DNA of 64,000 nucleotides, taken from the NCBI GenBank assembly GCA_902786285.1, contig CADABX010000002.1:84855-148854 (forward strand), in the 5' to 3' direction. Position numbers and translations under genes: made by a program. Below, piece by piece: positions 1-8,191 of this stretch; the stretch's first letter is position 1; each line of letters begins with the position of its first letter. The notes below the pieces were generated by a model. That model was not told where the DNA came from and did not search any database. It saw only the letters and a program-made list of their open reading frames with translations. The stretch is from Oscillospiraceae bacterium (lineage in GTDB: Bacteria > Bacillota > Clostridia > Oscillospirales > Acutalibacteraceae).

Positions 1-2
1 AT

Positions 3-68
3 CTCGTTACCGACAAATTCACACCGCAGTGTGCCAACGGCAAGCCCACCGCCATGGCGGCAAGATGA
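3..68 (+). CDS. C-terminal end of an unidentified protein (partial)
   Basis: This frame is open from the window edge and ends at a TGA 35 bases before the next gene, giving the last 21 residues of a protein that starts outside the window. The tail (…TDKFTPQCANGKP…) is too short for a family call. Its position directly upstream of a co-directional redox cluster makes it the likely upstream member of that operon. A second frame (2) is also open for about 75 bases, so the frame choice is tentative. Confidence 0.35.
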   Translation, partial: LVTDKFTPQCANGKPTAMAAR

Positions 69-103
69 ACCGGTAACACCTGCCGCACGAAAGGAGCAGC
101 ACC

Positions 104-430
104 ATGAGCATCGCAGTCAATCTGTACTATCACGGCAAAAACGGCAGCGCCCGCGCCTTTGCCGCGGAAATGGAGCAAAGCGGCATCGCCGACGCAATCC
201 GCGCCGAGGACGGCAACCTCAAATATCAGTATTTCTTCCCGATGGACGACCCGGAAACGGTGCTGCTGATCGACGTCTGGCGCGACCAGGCAGCCATCGA
301 CGCCCACCACCAAAGCCCGATGATGGCCCGGCTCGCGGCGCTGCGTGAACAATACGATCTGCACATGACGGCGGAACGCTATCAATCCATCGACGCGCCC
401 GACACGGACGCACGGTTTTTACGAAAATAA
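104..430 (+). CDS. ABM-domain (putative quinol monooxygenase-like) protein
   Basis: A 108-residue protein filling one antibiotic-biosynthesis-monooxygenase (ABM) domain, a dimeric ferredoxin-like alpha/beta fold usually of about 95-105 residues. Recognisable features are the N-terminal strand (IAVNLYYHG), the central YQYFF…TVLLIDVWRD strand pair and the helix with HHQSPMMARL near residues 67-76. Such proteins oxidise small quinols or act as ligand-binding accessory proteins; the substrate cannot be read from sequence. An AAAGGAG site sits 7 bases before the ATG. It is followed after 13 bases by a CMD-cupin gene and then a flavodoxin, which suggests a shared redox or detoxification role. Confidence 0.75.
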   Translation: MSIAVNLYYHGKNGSARAFAAEMEQSGIADAIRAEDGNLKYQYFFPMDDPETVLLIDVWRDQAAIDAHHQSPMMARLAALREQYDLHMTAERYQSIDAPDTDARFLRK

Positions 431-443
431 GGAGGCAGTGACC

Positions 444-1199
444 ATGAAAGAAAAAATTACTCAGACCGCAGGTAGACAGCAGCTCGGCGATTTTGCGCCG
501 GCCTTTGCCCATCTCAACGACGACGTGCTGTTCGGCGAAGTGTGGAACGAAGCGGCAATCGACGTCAAAACCAAATGCATCGTCACCGTCGTATCGCTGA
601 TGGCGTCGGGCATTACCGACAGCTCGCTGCTGTATCATCTGCAAAACGCGAAAGCCCACGGCGTAACAAAGGACGAGATCGCTGCCATCATCACCCACGC
701 CACGATGTATGTCGGCTGGCCGAAGGGCTGGGCGGTGTTCCGGCTGGCAAAAGAGGTGTGGAACGACGACGCACCGGCCAAGACGGCAAAAGACCGTTTC
801 CAGCAGGAGATCCCGTTCCCGATCGGCGCAGAGAACCCCTACGGGCAGTTCTTTGTCGGCCAAAGCTATCTCGCGCCGGTGTCCACCGAGCAGGTGCCGG
901 TCTATAACGTGACGTTTGAACCGGGCTGCCGCAACAACTGGCATATTCACCACGCCAAAGCCGGCGGCGGCCAGATGCTGATCTGTGTCGGCGGCCGCGG
1001 CTACTATCAGGCGTGGGGCGAAGCGCCCACCGAACTGACGCCGGGCAAGGTTATCAACATTCCCGCCGAAGTCAAACACTGGCACGGCGCCGCGCCTGAC
1101 AGTTGGTTCGCCCATCTTGCCATTGAGGTCGCCGGCGAAGAAGCGGGCACCGAATGGTGCGAACCCGTGTCCGACGCGGACTACGGCAAACTACAGTAA
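444..1199 (+). CDS. Carboxymuconolactone decarboxylase-cupin fusion
   Basis: A 251-residue, two-domain cytosolic protein. Residues about 10-95 match the helical carboxymuconolactone decarboxylase (CMD/AhpD-like) fold (AFAHLNDDVLFGEVW, then TKCIVTVVSLMASG). Residues about 135-235 form a cupin with a GCRNNWHIHH metal-ligand segment and a second histidine strand (AEVKHWHG). I see no AhpD-type CxxC pair, so peroxidase activity is doubtful. The start is the ATG at 444, because GGAGG lies 8 bases before it; a GTG two codons upstream is only 2 bases from that site. CMD-cupin fusions are frequent in anaerobes next to flavodoxins and aldo-keto reductases, as here. The substrate is unknown. Confidence 0.85.
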   Translation: MKEKITQTAGRQQLGDFAPAFAHLNDDVLFGEVWNEAAIDVKTKCIVTVVSLMASGITDSSLLYHLQNAKAHGVTKDEIAAIITHATMYVGWPKGWAVFRLAKEVWNDDAPAKTAKDRFQQEIPFPIGAENPYGQFFVGQSYLAPVSTEQVPVYNVTFEPGCRNNWHIHHAKAGGGQMLICVGGRGYYQAWGEAPTELTPGKVINIPAEVKHWHGAAPDSWFAHLAIEVAGEEAGTEWCEPVSDADYGKLQ

Positions 1200-1214
1200 G
1201 CGGAGGGCAACGAA

Positions 1215-1850
1215 ATGAAAAGAATACTTCCGCTCTTTTTGGCAATCCTTCTGGTGGCGTCCTTTGCTGCTTGTGCCGACAGTAAAACGACGGACCCGAC
1301 CGAAAACACAGCGGCCGATCCGCTTGTTTCTGCCGCACCGGAAAGCACTGCCGCACCGGACACGACCGCAGCCGCGGGCAAAACGCTCGTTGTCTTCTTT
1401 TCCGCAACCGGCACCACCAAGGGCGTTGCAGAAAAAATCGCGGCGATAGAAAACGCGGACCTCTATGAGATCAAAGCGGCGCAGCCCTACACCGCCGCGG
1501 ATCTCGACTGGAACGACAGCAATAGCCGCACCACCCTCGAACAAAACGACAAGACCGCCCGTCCGGCCATCGGCAGCGACCCGCTTTCGCTCGACGGCTG
1601 CACAACGATCTATATCGGCTATCCCATCTGGTGGGGCGAAGAGCCGCGCATTCTGGACACCTTCGTCGAAAGCTATGATTTCACCGGCATCACCCTGATC
1701 CCGTTTTGCACCTCAGGCGGCAGCGGCATCGGCCGCAGCGGCCGGAACCTTGCAGACAACGCCGGCAGCGGCGATTGGCTGGACGGTCAGCGCTTCAATG
1801 GCGGTGTTTCCGAAGCCGAACTGCAAACGTGGATCGACGGTTTAAACTGA
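1215..1850 (+). CDS. Flavodoxin-fold lipoprotein
   Basis: A 211-residue protein with a lipoprotein signal (basic KR, hydrophobic core, lipobox SFAAC with Cys20), a Thr/Ala/Pro-rich linker, and a flavodoxin domain from about residue 57. The FMN phosphate loop reads SATGTTKGVA, the second conserved segment is GYPIWWGEEPR, and a third loop is CTSGGSGIG. It is predicted to be an FMN-binding electron carrier or quinone reductase tethered outside the membrane. It sits between the CMD-cupin gene (15-base gap) and a membrane protein with a DUF4405 cytochrome-like region (16-base gap), which could be its redox partner. Confidence 0.85.
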   Translation: MKRILPLFLAILLVASFAACADSKTTDPTENTAADPLVSAAPESTAAPDTTAAAGKTLVVFFSATGTTKGVAEKIAAIENADLYEIKAAQPYTAADLDWNDSNSRTTLEQNDKTARPAIGSDPLSLDGCTTIYIGYPIWWGEEPRILDTFVESYDFTGITLIPFCTSGGSGIGRSGRNLADNAGSGDWLDGQRFNGGVSEAELQTWIDGLN

Positions 1851-1866
1851 ACCACAGGAGAACGCT

Positions 1867-3045
1867 ATGAAATCCGGACGGAAAAACGCAGGCAAAAGAG
1901 CGGTTGATATCGGCATGACCGTGCTGCTGTTGTGTCTGATGGCCTATCCCGCCACAGGCGAAACGCTGCACGAATGGTTTGGCGTCGCCATGACCGCTTT
2001 GCTGATCTTGCACCACATCCTCAACCGCCGCTGGTATGTGTCGATTTTCAAAGGCAGCTACAACGCCTACCGCGTCGTCACGCTTGTCGTGAACACGCTG
2101 CTGCTGGCGTCCATCGCGCTGACCGCCCTGTGCGGGATGGCAATGAGCGCGCACGCAGTGCCGTTTCTCTATGGCTTTTTGCCGGTCTCATTTGCCCGGC
2201 GGGTGCATCTGAGCCTGTCGTACTGGTCGTTTGTGCTGATGGCCGTCCATCTCGGGTTGCACATCCCTGCTTTGTCGCGTGCGCTTCGTTGGAAACGCGG
2301 CGTCAAAATAGCGGTGGCTGCGGTGCTCGGCGCGGCCGCGTGCTGCGGCGTCTGGGCGTTTTTCAAAAACGGCATCCCGAACTACCTGTTTTTCCGCGCT
2401 GCATTCGCGTTCTTTGACAGCGGCAAACCGGGCGTTCTCGTCTTTGCCGAACAACTGTCGATTATGCTTTTGTTCGCATATCTCGGCGCCGTCTGTGCGT
2501 TTCTGCTTTTGAAAAAACGCAGGAGCCGCGGCCGCCCGGTTTTGCCGACCGCTGTGGTTTTCCTGCTTTCCCTTTGTCTGCTGTCCGGCTGCGGCGCCCC
2601 GCAAACGGAACCTGCCGCACCGGCAACAACACCTGCTGTGACAGCGTCGGACACGACGGCGTCAACCGAACCTCAAAAAGGAGAAACTGCCATGCTGCAA
2701 ATGACCATCCAAAATACGCCCGTTGCCGTGCAATGGGAATCGAACGACGCAGTGCGGGCGCTGCAAGCGCTTTGCGAAAACGGGCCGCTGACGGTCAAGA
2801 TGTCTATGTACGGCGGCTTCGAACAAGTTGGCCCGCTCGGCCAAACGCTGCCGCATCGGGATGTGCAGACCGTAACGAATCCCGGCGACATCGTCCTTTA
2901 TGCCGGCAGTCAGCTCGTCGTGTTTTACGGCTCCAACAGCTGGGCCTATACCCGGCTCGGCCATATCACCGACCAGAGCGACGCGCAGCTGCAAACCCTG
3001 CTCGGCAAAGGCGACGTTGTGATTACGCTGACGGCAGCCGAATAA
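1867..3045 (+). CDS. DUF4405 membrane domain fused to a cyclophilin-like domain
   Basis: A 392-residue composite. Residues 1-210 hold several membrane helices with the DUF4405 pattern (HEWFGVAMTALLILHHILNRRW, later VHLGLH), whose paired histidines resemble haem ligands of di-haem cytochrome b-type proteins. A further hydrophobic segment ends in LLSGC (Cys242), which looks exactly like a lipoprotein signal. A Thr/Pro-rich linker then leads to a cyclophilin-like fold from residue 276 (GPLTVKMSMYGGFEQVGPLG…GDIVLYAGSQLVVFYGSNSW). An AAAAGGAG site 8 bases before the internal ATG at 2692 could start the last domain alone. The role is probably envelope electron transfer together with the flavodoxin upstream. 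No frameshift is visible. Confidence 0.75.
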   Translation: MKSGRKNAGKRAVDIGMTVLLLCLMAYPATGETLHEWFGVAMTALLILHHILNRRWYVSIFKGSYNAYRVVTLVVNTLLLASIALTALCGMAMSAHAVPFLYGFLPVSFARRVHLSLSYWSFVLMAVHLGLHIPALSRALRWKRGVKIAVAAVLGAAACCGVWAFFKNGIPNYLFFRAAFAFFDSGKPGVLVFAEQLSIMLLFAYLGAVCAFLLLKKRRSRGRPVLPTAVVFLLSLCLLSGCGAPQTEPAAPATTPAVTASDTTASTEPQKGETAMLQMTIQNTPVAVQWESNDAVRALQALCENGPLTVKMSMYGGFEQVGPLGQTLPHRDVQTVTNPGDIVLYAGSQLVVFYGSNSWAYTRLGHITDQSDAQLQTLLGKGDVVITLTAAE

Positions 3046-3060
3046 TAATAACAGAAAAAT

Positions 3061-3090
3061 CCCCGCTGTTTGTGCAGCGGGGAACTTTTT
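3061..3090. terminator. Intrinsic terminator between convergent genes
   Basis: An 8-bp stem CCCCGCTG/CAGCGGGG with a 6-base loop is followed by a T-rich tail. An A-rich run on the left makes it plausible on both strands. It closes the 0.1-3.0 kb operon and the minus-strand isomerase gene. Confidence 0.8.
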
Positions 3091-3101
3091 TATATGGGTG
3101 C

Positions 3102-4583
3102 TTATGCGAACGGATTCTCCGTCGGATACGGCAGCGATGCCGGCTGGTTATAGGCGATATCCCGGACGCCGAGGAAGCGCAAAACGTCGAACAGCGTTTT
3201 GCCGTAATGGCCAAACGCCACGGCGCCGTGGTGCGGATAGCGCTTTTCGATCAGCACATGGCGATAGAAGCGGCCCATCTCCGGAATGGCGAATACACCG
3301 ATGCCGCCGAACGAGCCGGTGCGCACAGGCAGCACTTCGCCCTGCGCCACATAGGCGCGCAAAACACCCTCGCTGTCGCACTGCAGGCGGTAGAACGTGA
3401 TGTCGCTCGGCGCAATGTCGCCCTCGAGCGTGCCGCGGGTAAAGTCGGGCTCGCTGCCGGCGGGCTCGAGCAAACGGTGCTGGATCAGCTGATATTTGAC
3501 CGCGCGGTCGGCACACATCTTGCACGCCGGGGTGTTGCCGCAATGGAAGCCCATGAACGTGTCGGTCAGCTTGTAGTTGAACTTGCCCTTGATCTCGCTT
3601 TCATACATCGAGGCAGGCACGGAGTTGTTGATATCGAGCAGCGTCACCGCGTCGCCGGACACGCACGCGCCGATATATTCCGACAGCGCGCCGTAAATAT
3701 CCACTTCGCACGACACGGGGATGCCGCGGGAGGCCAGGCGCGAATTGACATAGCACGGCTCAAACCCAAACGCTTCGGGGAACGCCGGCCAGCATTTGTC
3801 GGCGAAGGCCACATATTTGCGGTCGCCCTTGTGCTGCTCTGCCCAGTCGAGCAGCGTCAGCTCAAACTGCGCCATGCGCGGCAGCAGCGACGGATAGTTG
3901 TTGCCCGACACGCCGAGCTCGTTTGCCATATCCTCGCACACGGCGGGAATACGCGGATCGTCCTTGTGCGCCTTGTAGGACACGAGCAGGTCGAGTTCGC
4001 TGTTTTCTTCGATCTCGACGCCGATCTCATACAGACCCTTGATTGGTGCGTTGCAGGCAAAGAAGTCCTGCGGACGCGGACCGAAGGTGATGATCTTGAG
4101 GTTTTTCACGCCGATCACCGCACGCGCCACGGGCACAAACTCGCGGATCATGTCGGCGATATCCTGTGCCGTGCCGACCGGATAGGACGGGATGTGCGCC
4201 TGCAGATGGCGCATGCCCAGGTTATACGAGCAGTTGAGCATCCCGCAGTAGGCGTCGCCGCGGCCGTTGATCAGATCGCCGTCGCCTTCGGCAGCCGCAA
4301 CATACATCACCGGGCCGTCGAAATACTTGGCGAGCAGCGTTTCCGGCGTTTCGGGACCGAAGTTGCCGAGAAACACAACCAGCGCGTTGCAGCCGGCGGC
4401 GTTCACGTCAGCAACGGCTTTTTGCATATCGAGTTCGTTTTCCACTGTGACGGGGGATTCATACAGATCGTCGCCAAAGGCTGCTTTGATCGCAGCGCGG
4501 CGGCGGATGGAAAGCTCGATCGGGAAACAGTCGCGCGACACGGCGACCAGACCGAGCTTGACGTCGGGGATATTCTGGAACAT
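3102..4583 (-). CDS. L-fucose/L-arabinose isomerase family protein
   Basis: A 493-residue cytosolic protein of the FucI/AraA-like fold. The N-terminal part has a Rossmann-like segment (GCNALVVFLGNFGPETPE) of the kind that binds substrate in these aldose-ketose isomerases. The middle carries acidic metal-ligand candidates (SCEVDIYGALSEY, VTLLDINN) and the C-terminal part has GFHCGNTPACKMC. Enzymes of this family convert free aldoses to ketoses with Mn2+ or Mg2+. The specific sugar cannot be decided, and some members have unknown reactions. The start at 4583 is supported by GGAGGT 7 bases upstream and by the family N-terminus; a longer in-frame extension runs through the promoter. It is monocistronic with its own promoter. 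Confidence 0.8.
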   Translation of the reverse strand: MFQNIPDVKLGLVAVSRDCFPIELSIRRRAAIKAAFGDDLYESPVTVENELDMQKAVADVNAAGCNALVVFLGNFGPETPETLLAKYFDGPVMYVAAAEGDGDLINGRGDAYCGMLNCSYNLGMRHLQAHIPSYPVGTAQDIADMIREFVPVARAVIGVKNLKIITFGPRPQDFFACNAPIKGLYEIGVEIEENSELDLLVSYKAHKDDPRIPAVCEDMANELGVSGNNYPSLLPRMAQFELTLLDWAEQHKGDRKYVAFADKCWPAFPEAFGFEPCYVNSRLASRGIPVSCEVDIYGALSEYIGACVSGDAVTLLDINNSVPASMYESEIKGKFNYKLTDTFMGFHCGNTPACKMCADRAVKYQLIQHRLLEPAGSEPDFTRGTLEGDIAPSDITFYRLQCDSEGVLRAYVAQGEVLPVRTGSFGGIGVFAIPEMGRFYRHVLIEKRYPHHGAVAFGHYGKTLFDVLRFLGVRDIAYNQPASLPYPTENPFA

Positions 4584-4616
4584 AGCGGGTACCTCCAAAG
4601 TTGATTGATTATTTTT

Positions 4617-4645
4617 ATTGTAGCACACGCGCCGTTCTTTTGCAA
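4617..4645 (-). promoter_or_regulatory. Sigma-A promoter of the isomerase gene
   Basis: Read on the minus strand: TTGCAA, 17 bp, TACAAT, ending about 33 bases before the start codon. Confidence 0.65.
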
Positions 4646-4664
4646 GCGGCGCGGGCAAATCGCC

Positions 4665-5573
4665 TTATTGCAGCGTCATGCAAAGACGGATCGGATAGTG
4701 GTCGCTCGGATACGCGCCGTCGAAGGTGTTGCGCAACACCTTGTAGCTTTCCACGTCGATGCCGGTTTTGGAGATCATGAAGTAGTCGAGATTGTCATAC
4801 GACCAGTCCATGCCGTAGCCGTGATAGGTGGAGCCGGAATCGGTGTCTTTTGTCTGATACTTCGCGTCGTCAAACAGCTTTGTTGCCGCCGCATAGGTCA
4901 GCGAATCCTCCTCGGCGTTGAAATCGCCCATGATCACGCTCGGCATGCCGCCGAACGCCTTGATTTTTTCCAGCACCAGCTGGATCCCGTTGATCCGCGC
5001 CTCTTCGCTGACATGATCCAGATGGGTGTTGAACACCACAAGCTGCTTGCTGTCCGATTTCTGCGTCAGAATCACATACGAGCAGATCCGGTAGCACGCG
5101 GCGTTCCAGCCCTTGCTCATCGTTTCGGGCGTTTCGCTCAGCCAGAAGGAGCCCTTGTCGGTCAGCGTGAACTTGCTCGTGTTGTAATAGATCGGGCAGC
5201 TTTCCGCCAAAAAGCTGTCGTCGCGGTAATCGAGCACATAGTCGTAGCCCTTGAGCGCACGGTCAAAATAGCTGCGGTGCAGCCATGTCACCTCCTGAAA
5301 ACCGATGATGTCCGGCTCGGCGGCGGCCAGTGTGCGCACCAGCAGCGGCGCGCGGTAAAACCAGCTTTTTTTCATCAGATCGCCCGGCGTATAGCAGCGG
5401 GCGTTGGCGCTGACGATCGTGATTTTGCCGTCGTCCGTCTTTTGCGACACATCATAGTTTTCCTTGCTCAGCAGATACTTCGGCGCATAAAACCCGAGCA
5501 CGACCGCGGCGATCAGCACGGCAACCAGCACCAGCTCCAACAGTTTCAGCAATACTTTTCCAAATGTCCGCAT
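4665..5573 (-). CDS. Membrane-anchored endonuclease/exonuclease/phosphatase (EEP) family hydrolase
   Basis: A 302-residue protein with one N-terminal membrane segment (about residues 8-30) and an extracytoplasmic EEP domain. Hallmarks in order: SANARCYT (Asn), IIGFQEV (metal-binding Glu), NTHLDHVS, GDFNAEED (Asp/Asn pair) and the terminal SDHYPI (Asp-His). All catalytic positions are present, so it should be an active Mg2+-dependent phosphodiesterase. Secreted relatives act on nucleic acids, phosphoinositides or sphingomyelin; the substrate is not deducible. The start was chosen at 5573 because AGGAGGT lies just upstream; the open frame continues upstream through the promoter without a ribosome site. 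Confidence 0.85.
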   Translation of the reverse strand: MRTFGKVLLKLLELVLVAVLIAAVVLGFYAPKYLLSKENYDVSQKTDDGKITIVSANARCYTPGDLMKKSWFYRAPLLVRTLAAAEPDIIGFQEVTWLHRSYFDRALKGYDYVLDYRDDSFLAESCPIYYNTSKFTLTDKGSFWLSETPETMSKGWNAACYRICSYVILTQKSDSKQLVVFNTHLDHVSEEARINGIQLVLEKIKAFGGMPSVIMGDFNAEEDSLTYAAATKLFDDAKYQTKDTDSGSTYHGYGMDWSYDNLDYFMISKTGIDVESYKVLRNTFDGAYPSDHYPIRLCMTLQ

Positions 5574-5598
5574 GCTTCGTACCTCCTTCTTTTTCTTC

Positions 5599-5627
5599 AT
5601 CATATCACGCCGCCTGCGTTTCGTCAA
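5599..5627 (-). promoter_or_regulatory. Sigma-A promoter of the EEP hydrolase gene
   Basis: Minus strand: TTGACG, 17 bp, TATGAT, about 25 bases upstream of the start codon. Confidence 0.65.
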
Positions 5628-5638
5628 GCGCGCTTTTT

Positions 5639-5673
5639 GAAAAAAAGAACACCGCACAAAACAGTCTGTGCGG
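5639..5673 (-). terminator. Intrinsic terminator of the exporter operon
   Basis: Minus strand: a 7-bp stem CCGCACA/TGTGCGG followed by a T-rich tail (complement of the A-run from 5639). It lies just beyond the stop of the second exporter subunit. Confidence 0.75.
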
Positions 5674-5689
5674 CGTCTGTTTGTCTGGG

Positions 5690-6157
5690 TCACTCCTCGG
5701 TCTGCTTTGCCAGCTCCCGGTAGGAATGCCGGCGCAGCTGGTGCATCAGCACCGACACGAGCATAATCCCGACCGCAAGGCCTGCGGCCACGCGCGCCGT
5801 CTGGGTCAGCTGGGCGTGGAATGCGTCCAGGTCGCCGGTGACGAAGTGATACATCGTGTAATACAGTCCGCCGCCCGGCACGAGCGGAATGATCGCGCAG
5901 GCGAGATACTGTGTGGCCGGCGATTTTGTCAGCTTGGCCGTCACTTCGGCATACAGCGCGCCGGCGAGGGCGGGAAAGAGGTTTTGAAAGAACGCGTGCT
6001 GCATCGTGGCAAGGCACAGCACATAGACGCCGAGCGTCAGCGCCGCGCCCAAAAGCGACCACACGATCAGCTTTTTGCGCATCCGGAAGATCAGTGAAAA
6101 TCCCAGCGTGCCGCCGATGCCGGCAAAAATCAGAATGAGGGCCTGTTTCAGATCCAT
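5690..6157 (-). CDS. Threonine/serine exporter, small C-terminal-type subunit (ThrE_2/DUF3815)
   Basis: A 155-residue integral membrane protein with about five hydrophobic helices (IFAGIGGTLGFSLIF, SLLGAALTLGVYVLC, FPALAGALYAEV, YLACAIIPLVPGGGLYY, AAGLAVGIMLVSVL). The PLVPGGGLYYTM motif is typical of the C-terminal half of ThrE-type exporters, which in many Firmicutes is a separate gene. It is predicted to form a complex with the preceding gene product and export threonine or serine, or possibly other small molecules. It overlaps the upstream gene by 10 bases, consistent with translational coupling. GGAGGT precedes the ATG. Confidence 0.85.
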   Translation of the reverse strand: MDLKQALILIFAGIGGTLGFSLIFRMRKKLIVWSLLGAALTLGVYVLCLATMQHAFFQNLFPALAGALYAEVTAKLTKSPATQYLACAIIPLVPGGGLYYTMYHFVTGDLDAFHAQLTQTARVAAGLAVGIMLVSVLMHQLRRHSYRELAKQTEE

Positions 6158-6933
6158 GAGACACCTCCTGCGCCGAAAATGAGAATCGGCACGGCAAAGC
6201 CGCAGGCAATGGCGAGCGAAAGGATCAGCGACTCGAGCAGCCGCAGCATCCCGCTCATCAGATCGCCGCACAGCATCTCCCGCACGGAGTTGATCAGCAT
6301 CAGTCCCGGAATGACCAGCATGACGTCGCCGATCATAATCATGCCCGCGTGGTCGGCAAGCCCGAGCTTGACAAACGCAATGGCAAGAAAGCCCGCCGTG
6401 GCGGACGACAGCGCTGTGACAAACAGCTTGCTCATGCCGTGCACCTTCACCAGCGAGCCGATCAGCCACAAAATCACGGCAATCGGCACCGACGCCAGCG
6501 CGTCCTTCCATGTGCCGCCGAAAAACAGTGTAAACGCCGCGGCGGCGATCAGATAGCCGATGCACACGGTCGGATGCAGCTTGACCGGGTCGCGCCGGAT
6601 CTCTTCGAGTTCGGGCCGCACCGACGCCGGATCGACCGGATTTGCACACAGCTTTCGCGAGAGCGCGTTCAGCCTTTCGAGCTGCATGAAATTGGTGGCA
6701 TAGCTGTATACCCGGCGCGAAAGCGTGGTTTCCGTGCCGTTTTTGTCGCGCGTGGTACCGACGATCATGGACACGATGGAAAACACATCGGTCTGCTGCA
6801 TCCCGTAGGCACGGCAGATGCGCATGACGGTTTCCTCCACGCGGTTGATCTCCGCGCCGCAGCGGATCATGCATTTGCCGATATCCATAGCGAGCGAAAG
6901 CACCTGTGCCGCCGGATACGATGGTTCAGACAT
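6148..6933 (-). CDS. Threonine/serine exporter, large subunit (ThrE_1/DUF1212)
   Basis: A 261-residue membrane protein. The cytosolic N-terminal third carries the DUF1212 signature (GAEINRVEETVMRICRAYG, then SIVSMIVGTT), and the rest is about five membrane helices (HPTVCIGYLIAAAAFTLFFG, VPIAVILWLIGSLV, AGMIMIGDVMLVIPGLMLINSVRE). With the overlapping downstream gene it forms the split version of a ThrE exporter. The start at 6933 is set by AAAGGAG a few bases upstream. The open frame extends 21 codons further into the promoter and is rejected. Export of amino acids is the family role; substrate specificity is inferred. Confidence 0.87.
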   Translation of the reverse strand: MSEPSYPAAQVLSLAMDIGKCMIRCGAEINRVEETVMRICRAYGMQQTDVFSIVSMIVGTTRDKNGTETTLSRRVYSYATNFMQLERLNALSRKLCANPVDPASVRPELEEIRRDPVKLHPTVCIGYLIAAAAFTLFFGGTWKDALASVPIAVILWLIGSLVKVHGMSKLFVTALSSATAGFLAIAFVKLGLADHAGMIMIGDVMLVIPGLMLINSVREMLCGDLMSGMLRLLESLILSLAIACGFAVPILIFGAGGVSWI

Positions 6934-6966
6934 AGAACCGCTCCTTTCGTAGTTATCCCTATGCTG

Positions 6967-6996
6967 ATTATAGTCTTCTGCTGCCGGGAAAGTCAA
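6967..6996 (-). promoter_or_regulatory. Sigma-A promoter of the exporter pair
   Basis: Minus strand: TTGACT, 18 bp, TATAAT, about 33 bases before the start. Confidence 0.65.
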
Positions 6997-7003
6997 GAGG
7001 GCA

Positions 7004-7036
7004 GAAAAAAAGGATGCAGCTTCGCATCCTTTTTCT
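7004..7036 (-). terminator. Intrinsic terminator of the KDG kinase transcript
   Basis: A stem AAGGATGC/GCATCCTT flanked by A and T runs on both sides. On the minus strand it sits 10 bases after the kinase stop codon, so it ends that transcript. The symmetry would allow function on the other strand too. Confidence 0.75.
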
Positions 7037-7045
7037 TCGTTTTGT

Positions 7046-8143
7046 TTACCGCTGCACGCGTGCGCCGGCGCCGCCCATAAGGGCTTCCACTTCCTTTTTG
7101 CGCGCCATGGTGGTGTCGCCGGGCGTGGTCATCGCCAGCGCACCGTGCGCCGCGCCGTATTCCACCGCCTGCGCCGCGTCGCCGGTGGTCATCAGTCCGT
7201 AGATCAGGCCGCTCGCAAACGAGTCGCCGCCGCCTACGCGGTCGAGAATCTCAAGACCGTTGTAGTCCTTGGCTTTAAAGATTTCTCCGTCCGCCCAGCA
7301 GATCGCACTCCAGTCGTTGACCGTGGCGGTCTTCACAGTGCGCAGCGTGGTGGCCACCGCCTTGAAATTGGGATAGGTCGCAGCGGCCTTGTTGATCATT
7401 TTTTTATAGCCGTCGAGGTTGAGCGTTTTGAGGTTTTCGTCGTTGCCTTCAATCTCAAAGCCGAGACAGGCGGTGAAGTCCTCCTCGTTGCCGATCATCA
7501 CATCGACGTACTTTGCGATCTCCTTGTTGACCTGCTGCGCCTTTTCCTTGCCGCCGATCGCGCTCCACATGGACGGGCGGTAGTTGAGGTCATACGACAC
7601 GACCGTGCCGTATTTTTTCGCGGTCTTGATCGCGGCGAGCACCGTTTCGCACGACTGCTCGCTCAGCGCGGCATAGATGCCGCCGGTATGCAGCCACCGC
7701 ACGCCGAGGGTGCCGAAGATGTAGTCGAAATCGAAATCCTCCGGCGTCGCCTTGGAAATGGCGGTGTTGGCGCGGTCGGAACAGCCCACGGCGCCGCGGA
7801 TGCCGAAGCCGCGTTCGGTAAAGTTGAGCCCGTTGCGGCAGATACGGCCGATGCCGTCGGTCTTCATCCATTTGATCAGCGACGTGTCCACGCCGCCCTG
7901 CAAAATAAAGTCCTCCATCAGATAGCCCACTTCGTTTTCGGCAAACGCGGTGATCACCGCCGTTTTGAGCCCGAAGCAGCGCCGAAGGCCGCGCACAACG
8001 TTATATTCGCCGCCGCCTTCCCACGCACGGAAGCTGCGCGCGGTGCGGATGCGTCCTTCGCCGGGATCGAGCCGCAGCATCACTTCGCCGAGCGACACCG
8101 CGTCAAAGGCGCAGCTTTCTTTTGATTTTAAGTTGAGATCCAT
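7046..8143 (-). CDS. kdgK: 2-keto-3-deoxygluconate kinase (PfkB family)
   Basis: A 365-residue ribokinase/PfkB-fold sugar kinase, predicted to phosphorylate 2-keto-3-deoxygluconate to KDPG. Seen: N-terminal substrate strand (SLGEVMLRLDPGEGRIRTA), the glycine pair of PfkB signature 1 (WEGGGEYNVVRGL), and the C-terminal anion hole and catalytic Asp (DRVGGGDSFASGLIYGL). The downstream half of the pathway, KDPG aldolase, is encoded just upstream on the same strand, which supports KDG as substrate, although other PfkB substrates remain possible. The ATG at 8143 follows GGAGG. The open frame runs further upstream through a repeat array (peptide FRIPNSAFRI), which I treat as non-coding. Confidence 0.85.
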   Translation of the reverse strand: MDLNLKSKESCAFDAVSLGEVMLRLDPGEGRIRTARSFRAWEGGGEYNVVRGLRRCFGLKTAVITAFAENEVGYLMEDFILQGGVDTSLIKWMKTDGIGRICRNGLNFTERGFGIRGAVGCSDRANTAISKATPEDFDFDYIFGTLGVRWLHTGGIYAALSEQSCETVLAAIKTAKKYGTVVSYDLNYRPSMWSAIGGKEKAQQVNKEIAKYVDVMIGNEEDFTACLGFEIEGNDENLKTLNLDGYKKMINKAAATYPNFKAVATTLRTVKTATVNDWSAICWADGEIFKAKDYNGLEILDRVGGGDSFASGLIYGLMTTGDAAQAVEYGAAHGALAMTTPGDTTMARKKEVEALMGGAGARVQR

Positions 8144-8191
8144 AGTTTTCCTCCGGTTTGATCTCGAACGCCGATCCGACGCCGAACGGAT

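Noticed and set aside
3102..4604. Plus-strand 676-codon open frame from 2574 to 4604 opposite the isomerase
   Set aside because: It overlaps the 3' part of the DUF4405/cyclophilin gene, a terminator and the isomerase in antisense, and gives no recognisable protein.
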